NCBI GenBank assembly: GCA_027491155.1
Contig: JAIXWR010000021.1
Span: 288,853-352,852, forward strand
Length of the DNA stretch: 64,000 nt
DNA from: Verrucomicrobiaceae bacterium
Lineage (GTDB): Bacteria > Verrucomicrobiota > Verrucomicrobiia > Verrucomicrobiales > Akkermansiaceae
Reading direction: 5' to 3'
Below are positions 56,148-63,899 of this stretch, piece after piece. A program made the position numbers and the translations under genes. The notes beneath the pieces were generated by a model. It made no database searches, was not told the origin of the DNA, and worked only from the letters and a program-made list of their open reading frames with translations. Every line of letters starts with the position of its first letter. The stretch's first letter is position 1.

Positions 56148-56708
56148 CTACGTGCCGCCCGTCCGCCTCCCCTCGAAATACGCCTCGATCTCATCCGCCA
56201 GCTCCGACGGGGTTTGCCCCCGGGCCGGTATATCCGACAGCCCCGCCGCCAGTTCGGCCATTTTCTCGTTGAGGAACTCGCGGCGGCGTTCCAGCTCCGG
56301 AATGTCCCCGGTTTCCCAGTAGCCACCCTCGTCGCTCACCTCGAGGTCCGGCAAATACTTCGACTTCAGGTAACGCAGCAGTCCGACGATCCAAAGATGC
56401 GTGCGGATCTCGCCATACTGCGTCTTCGCGCTGACAAAGTAGGAGCAGCGCGGGTCGGGCTCGAATTGGCCGCAGACCAGATCCACCAGGTTGCGCAGGC
56501 GGCCTTCGCGGTCGAAGAGGAAGGCGAGGCTTTCGGTCTTGTCGTCAGGATCGAGGATCACTCCTTCGAAGACCGGGTTCTCCGCATCGAGCTCGATCCG
56601 GTGCGCCTGCCAGCCTTTGGAAAGCGCGATGTCTTCCAACTCCGCGACCAGTTCCGGCAACGACGCCCCGGCCCCGAGGCCGCCTTGGTAATGCAAGCTC
56701 ACTCCCAT
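56148..56708 (-). CDS. Hypothetical protein between two toxin-antitoxin modules
   Basis: A 186-residue protein starting MGVSLHYQGGLGAGASLPEL, with an alpha/beta look: LEDIALSKGWQAHRIELD, FEGVILDPDDKTESLAFLFD, DLVCGQFEPDPRCSYFVSAK, and a C-terminal coiled helix (RREFLNEKMAELAAGLSD). No family is recognised. Proteins of this shape often occur as isolated genes near toxin-antitoxin loci. It faces the HigA gene end-to-end and is divergent from the VapB-like gene; a longer frame to 56858 overlaps the operator and is not used. Confidence 0.6.
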   Translation of the reverse strand: MGVSLHYQGGLGAGASLPELVAELEDIALSKGWQAHRIELDAENPVFEGVILDPDDKTESLAFLFDREGRLRNLVDLVCGQFEPDPRCSYFVSAKTQYGEIRTHLWIVGLLRYLKSKYLPDLEVSDEGGYWETGDIPELERRREFLNEKMAELAAGLSDIPARGQTPSELADEIEAYFEGRRTGGT

Positions 56709-56834
56709 CGGCGCGGATGCTGCCGGCGGCGCGTGCGTTTTCCCAGCGTCAAAGCAAGCACGCGTCCCGCCGCGGCTCAGACCAGTGTTGCAGGACTGAC
56801 GTGTCCTCATTCCTTGCCAAATGGGCTCCCGCGT

Positions 56835-56849
56835 GTAGGATAATCCTAC
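56835..56849. promoter_or_regulatory. Palindromic operator before the VapBC-like module
   Basis: GTAGGAT-A-ATCCTAC is a perfect 7-1-7 palindrome ending one base before the antitoxin ATG. It is placed so that the AbrB-type antitoxin can repress its own operon. Confidence 0.6.
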
Positions 56850-56850
56850 C

Positions 56851-57087
56851 ATGACCACCGTGCTATCCCAGAAAGGCCAGATTGTCCTTCCCGGGCCGAT
56901 CCGGGAGCAGCTCCATCTTCAGGCGGGTGATGACTTCGAAGTCACCATCGAGGACGAGGACACGATCACCCTCCGGCGGATCAACCAACCCGCCAATCGC
57001 GGCCTGGTGGATTTGCTGCTGGCCTGCCCCGCGACGTTCGAAGTTCCCGCCCGGGAAAAGGACGACTCCAAGCCCCTTGAGTTTTGA
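56851..57087 (+). CDS. vapB: AbrB/MazE-type antitoxin (VapB-like)
   Basis: A 78-residue protein with an N-terminal AbrB swapped-hairpin DNA-binding domain: TVLSQKGQIVLPGPIREQLH, LQAGDDFEVTIEDEDTITLR. The C-terminal half (LVDLLLACPATFEVPAREKD) is the toxin-binding tail. It overlaps the toxin gene by 4 bases (TTGA), as in coupled toxin-antitoxin pairs. Confidence 0.85.
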   Translation: MTTVLSQKGQIVLPGPIREQLHLQAGDDFEVTIEDEDTITLRRINQPANRGLVDLLLACPATFEVPAREKDDSKPLEF

Positions 57088-57497
57088 GCTATCTCGTCGA
57101 CACCAACGTTTTCAGCGAGCAGGCCAAGCCCAAGCCCGACGCCAAGGTCGTCGAGTGGCTGCGGCAGCACGAGAGCGAGCTCTACGTCAGCACCATCACC
57201 ATCGGCGAGATCCGTCGCGGCATCGAGCGCCTTCCCGACGGCAAGCGGAAAGCCAAGTTGCGGGCTTGGCTTCAATCGCTCTGTGACTGCCTGCAAGGAA
57301 GGATCCTCAACTTCAACACCGGCACGGCCCACGTCTGGGGTCAGCTCAAGGCGAAGTGGGAGAAGGCCGGCATCGTCGTGCCATCCCTCGACAGCCAGAT
57401 CGCGGCGACCGCCAGCCGCCATTCCCTGGTTCTCGTGACCCGGAACACGGCCGATTTCGAGAACACCGGCATCAGGACGCTCGATCCATTTCTCTGA
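57084..57497 (+). CDS. vapC: VapC-type PIN-domain toxin ribonuclease
   Basis: A 137-residue PIN-domain nuclease with the acidic triad: SYLVDTNVFSEQ (Asp 6), STITIGEIRRGIERLP (Glu about 44), and VPSLDSQIAATASRHSLVLV (Asp about 107) followed by TRNTADFENTGIRTLDPF (Asp about 126). It probably cuts tRNA or rRNA. The start is TTG at 57084, overlapping the antitoxin stop, which fits translational coupling. Confidence 0.9.
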   Translation: MSYLVDTNVFSEQAKPKPDAKVVEWLRQHESELYVSTITIGEIRRGIERLPDGKRKAKLRAWLQSLCDCLQGRILNFNTGTAHVWGQLKAKWEKAGIVVPSLDSQIAATASRHSLVLVTRNTADFENTGIRTLDPFL

Positions 57498-57580
57498 ATC
57501 CCTGCCAGGCGCGTGCCGGATTCATGCGCCAAAGCGCCAGGGCGGATTGCCATCCCGCCCTTCCTCGGCCATCCTGCCCC

Positions 57581-58600
57581 ATGCACGACCTCCACATCCA
57601 CCTCGGCGGGGCGGTGCCGTCGGCGGTGCTGTGGGAAACCCTGCGCGACAACGGGCTGCAGACCGAGTTCGAGGACTTCACCCGCTTCCACGAGTCGCTG
57701 ACCGCGCGGCCGGACGAGGTGAAGTCGCTCGACGATTTCCTGGGCCGCTACTTCAAGGTCACCGAGGAGATCCAGTCCTCGCCCTCCGCCGCCAGCGTTT
57801 CCGCCTACCAGGTCGTCGCCAAGGCCTACCGCCGCGCGCGGATCAGCGCGATCGAGCTGCGCTTCAATCCGATGAAGCGCGTCCGCCACGGGCTGCACAC
57901 GATGGACGCCATCATCCTCGCGGTGATGCAGGGGCTGGAGCGCGCCTCGCTCCACTACGGCGTGGCCACCGGCATCATCCTGTCGCTCGGCCGCGACCTG
58001 CCGCTGGAGGCGAACTGGCAGGTCGTCGAGGCCGCGATCAAGTGGCGCAGCCGCGGCGCCCTCAACGGCGCGAACGGCGTGGTCGGCATCGACATGGCCG
58101 GCCCGGAATCGCGATCGCTCGAAATGAGCAAGCCCTGGCTCGGCGAGGTCGCGACGATGATGGGCAAGGCGCGCGAGGCCGGGCTGAAGATCACCTACCA
58201 CGTCGGCGAGAGCGAAGGCACCGGTCCGGAAGGGATGCGGCGGGTGATCGATGCCATCCGACCCGACCGCATCGGCCACGGGATCGAACTCCGCCGCGCC
58301 CAAGGCCGCGAGCGTTCGGCCCTGGTTTCCCGCCTGCACGACGAAGGCATCTGCCTGGAGCTTTGCCCCACCGTCAACCGCGTCACCCGCGTGGTGCCGG
58401 ACTTCGCGTGGCTCGGTCCCTTCGTGCGCGAACTCGCCGACCACGACCTGCCCTTCTGCATCAACACCGACAATCCCTACCTCGTGCACACCAACCTGAG
58501 GAAGGAGCACGAGATCGTCGGCCGCGAGCTCGGCGACGACGCCGGCCCGCTGTTAGAGCTGGCGGTTCGCCACGCCGAGCGGCACCGCTTCCTGCAGTGA
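57581..58600 (+). CDS. Adenosine deaminase-like metallohydrolase
   Basis: A 339-residue cytosolic enzyme of the amidohydrolase superfamily. It starts MHDLHIHLGGAVPSAVLWET with the zinc-binding HxH; later blocks are KITYHVGESEGTGPEGM (zinc His plus catalytic Glu), DRIGHGIELRRAQG (His), LELCPTVNRVTRVV, and FCINTDNPYLVHTNLRKEHE. In true adenosine deaminases the last motif is TDDP, whose second Asp binds the substrate; here it is TDNP. The enzyme may therefore act on a related substrate, or be less active. Start ATG 57581 is chosen over upstream in-frame starts in the PIN gene. Confidence 0.8.
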   Translation: MHDLHIHLGGAVPSAVLWETLRDNGLQTEFEDFTRFHESLTARPDEVKSLDDFLGRYFKVTEEIQSSPSAASVSAYQVVAKAYRRARISAIELRFNPMKRVRHGLHTMDAIILAVMQGLERASLHYGVATGIILSLGRDLPLEANWQVVEAAIKWRSRGALNGANGVVGIDMAGPESRSLEMSKPWLGEVATMMGKAREAGLKITYHVGESEGTGPEGMRRVIDAIRPDRIGHGIELRRAQGRERSALVSRLHDEGICLELCPTVNRVTRVVPDFAWLGPFVRELADHDLPFCINTDNPYLVHTNLRKEHEIVGRELGDDAGPLLELAVRHAERHRFLQ

Positions 58601-58619
58601 AACGAGGGCCGCCCGGGGA

Positions 58620-59210
58620 TCAGGCATTCATCCCGGCAAGGATCGCCTCCACCTGCTTGCGGTGAAGCCGCAGGTGAAAGGCGGCCATGGCGTGCCAGCC
58701 GGCGGCATCGAGCGGTCCGAACCACGGGTGCGGATAGCGCGCCGCGGTCCGCAGGTCGGGGATCGCCGCGACCGTCTCGCGGAAGCGGTCGCAGCCCTCC
58801 GCGAAGGTGCTCACCGCGGCGGCACCGCTGTCCGGCGACGGCTTCACTGCCGCGGTGCTGGCGACCCGCGCGGGCACGGTGCCGGCGGCCAGGCTGCGGA
58901 TGCTTTCGCGGACCACCTCGTTGACGATCCGCAGGTGCTCCAGGGTCATGAAGACCGACCAGTCGCGGCTGCTGTCTTCCATCCCCGGCAAGCGCTCGAT
59001 CAGGACCCGGCGCGCTCCCTTCCCGGTGTCGCAAGCGGCCGCGAGTTCCAGGATCCGCCGCTGCTCTTCTTCAAACAAGGCCGCCACGTCCGCCCGCGAC
59101 CGGGTCCGCCGGAACCAACCGAAGAGCAGGCGGGCGAAGAACAACTCGGGCTTCGGCAAGCCGGCTCCGGGCGGAGCCAGCTTCACGGCGGCAGTGGGCG
59201 CGTTCGTCAT
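58620..59210 (-). CDS. DinB / DUF1569-type protein
   Basis: A 196-residue four-helix-bundle protein. Key parts: LPKPELFFARLLFGWFRRTR, WSVFMTLEHLRIVNEVVRES with the first metal-type His, and HPWFGPLDAAGWHAMAAFHL followed by RLHRKQVEAILAG, the C-terminal His-rich helix. DinB-type proteins bind a divalent metal and are often thiol transferases or stress proteins; this member's substrate is unknown. It is divergent from the HxlR regulator, and its start codon lies inside the shared palindrome. Confidence 0.8.
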   Translation of the reverse strand: MTNAPTAAVKLAPPGAGLPKPELFFARLLFGWFRRTRSRADVAALFEEEQRRILELAAACDTGKGARRVLIERLPGMEDSSRDWSVFMTLEHLRIVNEVVRESIRSLAAGTVPARVASTAAVKPSPDSGAAAVSTFAEGCDRFRETVAAIPDLRTAARYPHPWFGPLDAAGWHAMAAFHLRLHRKQVEAILAGMNA

Positions 59211-59252
59211 ACTTGCAAAATGAAAGCATTATGCTTGCGACTTGCAAGTATG
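59208..59252. promoter_or_regulatory. Long inverted repeat shared by the HxlR and DinB genes
   Basis: CATACTTGCAA at 59208-59218 pairs perfectly with TTGCAAGTATG at 59242-59252, with 23 bases between. The middle holds GCAT-T-ATGC and an extra CTTGCGA that is a direct copy of the CTTGCAA half-site. The left arm includes the DinB start codon. HxlR regulators bind inverted repeats of this kind next to their own gene. Confidence 0.65.
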
Positions 59253-59276
59253 AAATTTCGCGGGGAAGATCGGCCC

Positions 59277-59636
59277 ATGGCGACTCCGAAACCCGACCCC
59301 GCCCGCCGCTCGCCCTGTCCGCTGGCCTGCGGGCTGGATCTCTTCGGCGACCGCTGGACCTTGCTGGTGGTCCGCGACCTGGTTTTCGGCGCGGAGCGTT
59401 TCAAGGATTTCACGGCGTCCCCGGAGCACATCCCGACCAATCTCCTCGCCGACCGTCTCAAGCGGCTGGGCGAGCACGGGATCGTGGTGCAAGTCGCGGC
59501 GGCCGACGGCAGCCGCCATCCGGCCTATCGCCTCACCGCGAAGGGCGAGGCCTTGCGGCCGGTGCTGGAGGCGATGCGCGACTGGGGATTGAAATGGGAG
59601 GAGGGCACGCGGGTCTTGAAGAAGGCCGCGGGATAA
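59277..59636 (+). CDS. HxlR-family transcriptional regulator
   Basis: A 119-residue winged-helix protein starting MATPKPDPARRS. Core: CPLACGLDLFGDRWTLLVVR, DLVFGAERFKDFTASPEHIP, TNLLADRLKRLGEHGIVVQV, and the wing DGSRHPAYRLTAKGEALRPV. The conserved Cys at the start of the domain is the redox-sensing residue in many members. It probably represses itself and the divergent DinB gene through the inverted repeat just upstream. Starts at 59220 and 59250 are in frame but lie in the operator. Confidence 0.88.
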   Translation: MATPKPDPARRSPCPLACGLDLFGDRWTLLVVRDLVFGAERFKDFTASPEHIPTNLLADRLKRLGEHGIVVQVAAADGSRHPAYRLTAKGEALRPVLEAMRDWGLKWEEGTRVLKKAAG

Positions 59637-59645
59637 GTCCCGGAA

Positions 59646-60404
59646 TCAGTCGATCCGCTTCAGATCGGTCGTCAGCTCGAAGCCGCCGTCCGCCGCCGCG
59701 GTCGCGGAGAGACCGAGTTCGAAACTCGCCTTCCCGCCGGTTCCAACCGTGATCTGTGCCGGCGATCCGGGCGAAGTGACGATCCGCGGCTTCGACTGCA
59801 GGGCCGCCTGGTCGACGTCCTTCATCGTCCGCGCGAGTTCTTCCGGGATCCAGACTTCGGCATTCTGTTCCGACTTCCGCTCGCCCGTCAGCAGCGTGTC
59901 CAAGCCGGCGGACTTCACCCCGGCTTCGTCCAGGGTGAGGAGCTCGACTTCCATCTCGATCTGCTTCGAGCCGCCCGGCAGCTCCATCCACTTCGGGGTG
60001 ATCACGGTGAACTCGCGCCTTCCATCCGCCAACAGGTGGCCGCCGGCGACCATCGAATGCCCGGCCGGGACCAGCGCCCGGACTTGCGAGCGGATGACTT
60101 CCGGCAAATCGCCATCGATCGGGTCCGGTGCGCCGAAGCGGTCGTCGGCAGGCTCCTGCAGCGGGGCATCGCTTTCCGCGGTGCGGCGATCCGAATGCTT
60201 GGCGGTTCCGGGCGCCGGCATCCCGGGATTCTCCGCGGAAGTTACAGCGGGGCCGGATGAAGATCGGGTGCCCCTGCCTTCGGCCAAGGCTCCGTTCTTG
60301 CTCTCCCCGCTGCCGGGTCGCAGCAGCCAGAATGCGGTTGATCCGAGCAGGGCGAGGAGGAGCAATACGACCGGAATCGCGGCAGGGGTGCGGGGCGGGT
60401 TCAT
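59646..60404 (-). CDS. Membrane-anchored protein with a secretin-like end
   Basis: A 252-residue protein with one N-terminal membrane helix (AAIPVVLLLLALLGSTAFWLL), a Ser/Gly/Pro-rich linker to about residue 95, and a C-terminal beta domain: VRALVPAGHSMVAGGHLLAD, MEVELLTLDEAGVKSAGLDT, then QSKPRIVTSPGSPAQITVGT followed by LGLSATAAADGGFELTTD. The last part follows the order found in type II/IV secretins (xPRxxTxxGxxAxIxVG, then a strand pair), but the pore domain is absent. It may be a pilotin-like or unrelated periplasmic protein; function unknown. Confidence 0.6.
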   Translation of the reverse strand: MNPPRTPAAIPVVLLLLALLGSTAFWLLRPGSGESKNGALAEGRGTRSSSGPAVTSAENPGMPAPGTAKHSDRRTAESDAPLQEPADDRFGAPDPIDGDLPEVIRSQVRALVPAGHSMVAGGHLLADGRREFTVITPKWMELPGGSKQIEMEVELLTLDEAGVKSAGLDTLLTGERKSEQNAEVWIPEELARTMKDVDQAALQSKPRIVTSPGSPAQITVGTGGKASFELGLSATAAADGGFELTTDLKRID

Positions 60405-60556
60405 CCGTTCCTCCAAGAACCCCGCCGGAGCCCGGGCTCGTCTGGGCGAAATGCCGCGGGCACGGATTCTAACAGAACGCTCGTTCCCGTCTCCCTCCCG
60501 TCTGCCGTGCAAACGGTGCTGAAACATCTTCCGCCATCCGCCCCGTAATCGTTCGG

Positions 60557-61282
60557 ATGAAACCCGCTCCTTGCCTTCTCCTTGTCCTCGGCCTTGCCGG
60601 ATCCGGCGTGACCTTTTCCCAAGCCCCGCCCGCGGGTGAGAAAACCTGGCCGCGCCACAGCATGGAGCGCCCCCGTCCGCCGGTGGTGGAGCCGAAGTAT
60701 GACGGCAAGCCGGTGCCCGCTCCGGAGGGCGCGGTGATTCTCTTCGACGGCAAGTCGCTCGACTCCTGGAAATCCAAGGACCAGCCGGCGAAGTGGCTGC
60801 TGTCGGACGGCTTCATGCAAGTGGTCCCCGGCACCGGCCCGCTGAAGTGCGGGATCCCGCTGAAGGGCGACGGCCACCTCCACATCGAGTGGGTCACGCC
60901 CGCCGAGGTGAAGGGCGAGGGCCAGGGCCGCGGCAACAGCGGGGTCTTCCTCGACGGCTTTCCCGAAGTGCAGGTGCTCGATTCCTATCAGAACGACACC
61001 TACCCCGACGGCCAGGCCGCCGCGCTCTACGGCAGGAAGCCGCCGCTCGCCAACGCCTGCCGCAAACCCGGCGAATGGCAGAGCTACGACATCGTCATCC
61101 GCCGCGCCGTGATCAAGGACGGCAAGGTCGTCGAGAAAGCGCGCCTTACCGTCACCCACAACGGCGTGCTGGTGCAGGATGCGGTGGAAATCGACACGAG
61201 TGCGCAAAGCAGCCAGCTCGAGTTCCAGGACCACGGGAACCCGATGCGCTTCCGCAACATCTGGTTCAAGCCCGCGGGCTGA
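60557..61282 (+). CDS. Secreted DUF1080 (3-keto-disaccharide hydrolase-like) protein
   Basis: A 241-residue protein with a signal peptide (PCLLLVLGLAGSGVTFSQA). The DUF1080 fold is a concanavalin-like jelly roll: VILFDGKSLDSWKSKD, DGFMQVVPGTGPLKCGIPLK, GDGHLHIEWVTPAEVKGEGQ, RGNSGVFLDGFPEVQVLDSY, and WQSYDIVIRRAVIKDGKVVE. Family members in PVC bacteria act on 3-keto sugars or are scaffold domains in polysaccharide breakdown. The 152 bases upstream separate it from the divergent membrane protein. Confidence 0.88.
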   Translation: MKPAPCLLLVLGLAGSGVTFSQAPPAGEKTWPRHSMERPRPPVVEPKYDGKPVPAPEGAVILFDGKSLDSWKSKDQPAKWLLSDGFMQVVPGTGPLKCGIPLKGDGHLHIEWVTPAEVKGEGQGRGNSGVFLDGFPEVQVLDSYQNDTYPDGQAAALYGRKPPLANACRKPGEWQSYDIVIRRAVIKDGKVVEKARLTVTHNGVLVQDAVEIDTSAQSSQLEFQDHGNPMRFRNIWFKPAG

Positions 61283-61357
61283 ACGCGGGCGGATCAAAAA
61301 CCGGTGGAATGCGGCGGTTTCGTGGATAAGGTGTCAGGTGGAAAACCAAGCACCTTG

Positions 61358-61843
61358 ATGCCCATGAACACGAATTCCCACACGGCCGCGGCCCTCGCGG
61401 CGAAGATCGCGGAGATGGAGTCCAAGCTGGCGGCGCTCGAACAGGAGATCGCCGAGATCGGTCCGCCCGCTTCCTACGACCTGCAGAAGCGCTTCGACGC
61501 GCTGAAGATCGAGGAGCGGGCCTTGAAGAGGAACTTCAAGGAATCGACCGCCCGCGGCGAAGCGGACAGCGTCCGTCTCGCGAAAGTCGAGGCCCTGCTC
61601 CGCCACATGGAGCGCGAGGAAGCCTCGGTGGAGCACGAGGCCCACTTCCTGCACCAATCCGCACCTTCCTCGGTGGTCCTCGCGGCGGAAGCGGCGGCGC
61701 ATGTGATCGAACTCTACCGCCGCGCCATCAAGCAGGTGCTCGGCGACATGCGACCGTTCGGCGAATCCGTCTTCGTGAACCGCAGCGGCGAAGCGCTCGC
61801 CGCCGGGGAGAGGCGGGAATCCGCCGCCGTCGCCGTGCGATGA
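61358..61843 (+). CDS. Coiled-coil hypothetical protein
   Basis: A 161-residue protein, strongly helical and charged: AAALAAKIAEMESKLAALEQ, EIAEIGPPASYDLQKRFDAL, then KIEERALKRNFKESTARGEA and a central helix to about residue 105. The C-terminal part has VLAAEAAAHVIELYRRAIKQ and a short tail. The first 100 residues probably form an antiparallel coiled coil. No family is recognised. Starts at 61358 and 61364 are equivalent. Confidence 0.65.
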   Translation: MPMNTNSHTAAALAAKIAEMESKLAALEQEIAEIGPPASYDLQKRFDALKIEERALKRNFKESTARGEADSVRLAKVEALLRHMEREEASVEHEAHFLHQSAPSSVVLAAEAAAHVIELYRRAIKQVLGDMRPFGESVFVNRSGEALAAGERRESAAVAVR

Positions 61844-62175
61844 CAGGCCGCTTCCGAGAGCCGGCCTGCACCGCTCAGGGAGTCTGCGGCTTGACCGCCG
61901 TGGCGACCGGAGCGGCCCCGTGGAGTGCGATGGCATGACATCGCTTTGGCTTGGGGTGATGGCCGTCAAACCTGCTCGACCGCGGACCGGCCGCGGGGGC
62001 AATCCGTGGCCAGCAGACCAAAGCGCACGTGCCCCGAGCGAAAGCTGCGTCGTGCCGCAGCAGTCCATGGAGTCACCCGTGCAAGCGGGCCAAATGACAT
62101 TGAGCCGCGAAAGGGAACCACTGCTTCCTTGAAGCTCCCTGGATCCAGCCCGCCAATCCTTGAAGGCATTGCGCT
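61844..62175. other. Gene-free interval of 332 bases
   Basis: I see no gene here. A 70-codon plus-strand frame at 61920-62132 has no protein-like features. Weak hairpins are AGGCCG with CGGCCT near 61845-61867 and GCGATG with CATCGC at 61927-61944. The first could terminate the coiled-coil gene. Confidence 0.5.
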
Positions 62176-62592
62176 TCAGGGCACGCGGAAGAACTTCCGC
62201 TCGCTCATCGGGTAGGTCGGATCCGCGACCAGCGTGCCGGAGTTGAAACCCTGCACGTCGATGACCTTGTTGTTGTAAGGGCTGAAGACGAAGCCCGGCT
62301 TGCCGGGAACGGCAATGGCGGTCGGGCGCGGACCCGGCAGCGGTTTCGGAGGCTCGGGCCGCGGTTCAGGGCGCGGCTCCGGCTTGGGTTCCGGTTCGGG
62401 CTGCGGCTCCGGGCTCGGCTCCACCCGGAAATCCGGCGGCGGCTGGACCAGCTCCGGATGCTGCCCCGGGCCCGCCGTGACCGGGCGCTTCACCCACCGG
62501 AAATGTTCGCAGCCGGTCATGCCCAGCGACACCGCGGCGAGCGATGCCAGCATCACCTTCGTCCTCGCCCCGGAAACCGTGATTCCATTCAT
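62176..62592 (-). CDS. Lipoprotein with a Pro-Glu repeat linker
   Basis: A 138-residue protein with a lipoprotein signal (VMLASLAAVSLGMTGC, Cys near residue 28). Residues 55-85 are a run of PEP, QPEP, KPEP and RPEP units, an extended linker that could cross the peptidoglycan. The last 45 residues, AVPGKPGFVFSPYNNKVIDV and PTYPMSERKFFRVP, match a short verrucomicrobial C-terminal pattern (PGFVxSPYxxxxxDVxGxxxGxxVxDPxxxxxxxFxVP). Start ATG at 62592 lies inside one arm of the palindrome pair. Confidence 0.78.
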   Translation of the reverse strand: MNGITVSGARTKVMLASLAAVSLGMTGCEHFRWVKRPVTAGPGQHPELVQPPPDFRVEPSPEPQPEPEPKPEPRPEPRPEPPKPLPGPRPTAIAVPGKPGFVFSPYNNKVIDVQGFNSGTLVADPTYPMSERKFFRVP

Positions 62593-62651
62593 GCTGGAAA
62601 AACAGCATTTCGAAGACGGCGGGTCAAGCTTCAATTGCTGTTTTTCCAGCA
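62592..62651. promoter_or_regulatory. Pair of TGCTG-N6-CAGCA operators forming a long inverted repeat
   Basis: TGCTGGAAAAACAGCA at 62592-62607 and TGCTGTTTTTCCAGCA at 62636-62651 are perfect reverse complements, 28 bases apart. Each is itself a 5-6-5 palindrome. They lie between two divergent lipoprotein genes and look like a paired repressor-binding site. The shape loosely recalls SOS boxes, but spacing and sequence do not match any I can name. Confidence 0.6.
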
Positions 62652-62710
62652 CACGGGTCGCGCGGCGTCTTGCCCCCTTGACCGCGGGCCGATCCGGACC
62701 TTGTTGCGCC

Positions 62711-63529
62711 ATGCGCCTGATAGCCGCCCTGTTCGCGATCTCATGCCTCGCTTCCTGCTCCACCTTGCCCCGGCCCGGGGCCGATCCCGGTCCGGCGGTG
62801 GCCGGCGATGCGAAGGCGCTGCTGCGCCAGTCGGCGCGCGCCCATGGGGACCCCTGGCAGAAATACCGACGCGTTGAAGTGGCCTATACCGGCGAGTGGA
62901 GCGGCATCGCCACCCGCTTGCAGCCGGTGCTCACCGACCCGGAATTCCGCAAGGACTCGGTGGAAACCTACCGGCCCCGCAGCGCCTCGGTGCACCAGCT
63001 TCACCGCGGTCCCGGCGGCAGCAAGGAAGTCCGCCGCGAGGGTAGGGAGATCGCCGTCCGCTACAACGGCAGCCCTTCCACCGACCGCGAGGTTCTGGAT
63101 TCCGCCGCCCTGGTCGCGGATGCCTACACGGTGTTCCTGTTCGGATCGTCGTGGCTGGCCGAACACGGCCGGGACCTCCGCCTGCTCGGCGAGCGGGAAC
63201 TCGATGGCAAGCGCTGCCAACTGGTGGCGGGCCGGCTTGCTCCGGGCTTCGGGGTGGCGGAGCAGGACGACTTCATCGCGTGGATCGAGCCGGAAAGCCA
63301 CCTGCTGAAGCGCTTCCAGTTCTCCCTCAACGGCCTCGATTCGACCCGCGGCGCGGACGTCGACGTGGTGTTCTCCGATTTCCGGCTGGCCGCCGACGGC
63401 TCGGTTTGGCCAAGCCACTTCGTCGAGCGGATCCAGCGCCCGCTGCGGGCCCAGGCCCACGAGTGGCGGATGACCTCGCTGAGCCTGGACGGCCGGAAGG
63501 TGGAAGTGGAACGGAACGATTTCCGTTAG
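62711..63529 (+). CDS. Secreted lipoprotein of unknown function
   Basis: A 272-residue protein with a lipoprotein signal (MRLIAALFAISCLASCSTLP, Cys 16). The mature part has GDAKALLRQSARAHGDPWQK, then a run of beta-strand pairs: VEVAYTGEWSGIATRLQPVL, KEVRREGREIAVRYNGSPST, DGKRCQLVAGRLAPGFGVAE, and SHLLKRFQFSLNGLDSTRGA. This looks like a LolA/LolB-type or outer-membrane lipid-binding half-barrel (YxxMxxxxxxxYRPxxxxxH...IDxxxxLlkr). It ends overlapping the stop of the convergent gene by 4 bases. Confidence 0.75.
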   Translation: MRLIAALFAISCLASCSTLPRPGADPGPAVAGDAKALLRQSARAHGDPWQKYRRVEVAYTGEWSGIATRLQPVLTDPEFRKDSVETYRPRSASVHQLHRGPGGSKEVRREGREIAVRYNGSPSTDREVLDSAALVADAYTVFLFGSSWLAEHGRDLRLLGERELDGKRCQLVAGRLAPGFGVAEQDDFIAWIEPESHLLKRFQFSLNGLDSTRGADVDVVFSDFRLAADGSVWPSHFVERIQRPLRAQAHEWRMTSLSLDGRKVEVERNDFR

Positions 63530-63819
63530 CGCCCCTGTTCCGCGGCCGGCGGCTTTTTCCGTTCGGCGGCCGCCTTGGTGGATCGGGCCGCTTCCCCCAG
63601 CCAGTCGGCCAGCATCCCGGTGGCCACGAGCAGGCCGCAGAGCGAAACGATGCCGGAGATGATCGCCGCCATGATCCAGCCGCGGGTCCGGCGGGCGCTC
63701 GCCTTGACCATGGCCACGATGAAAAAGAACCCGCCGCCGAGCAGCGCCAGCGCGACGAACCCGATCGCAAGCGTCCGGCCGGAAGACGCGACCGTTTCGT
63801 AGGCGAGGGTGGGTTCCAT
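63526..63819 (-). CDS. Small two-helix membrane protein
   Basis: A 97-residue protein starting MEPTLAYETVASSGRTLAIG, with two membrane helices (LAIGFVALALLGGGFFFIVAM and IMAAIISGIVSLCGLLVATGM), a short loop, and a basic tail. The upstream in-frame ATG at 63858 adds only an Arg-rich stretch. The stop overlaps that of the convergent lipoprotein gene. Function unknown. Confidence 0.65.
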   Translation of the reverse strand: MEPTLAYETVASSGRTLAIGFVALALLGGGFFFIVAMVKASARRTRGWIMAAIISGIVSLCGLLVATGMLADWLGEAARSTKAAAERKKPPAAEQGR

Positions 63820-63899
63820 TGTGGGTCGAGCGAACCAGCGCGTCGCCCGCGGCGGCAAGACAATTCAGGAAGCCCGGCGGTGCCATCCGGACACGAAAA

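Noticed and set aside
61920..62132. Small plus-strand frame in the gene-free interval
   Set aside because: No start context, no protein-like composition, and no conservation evidence available.
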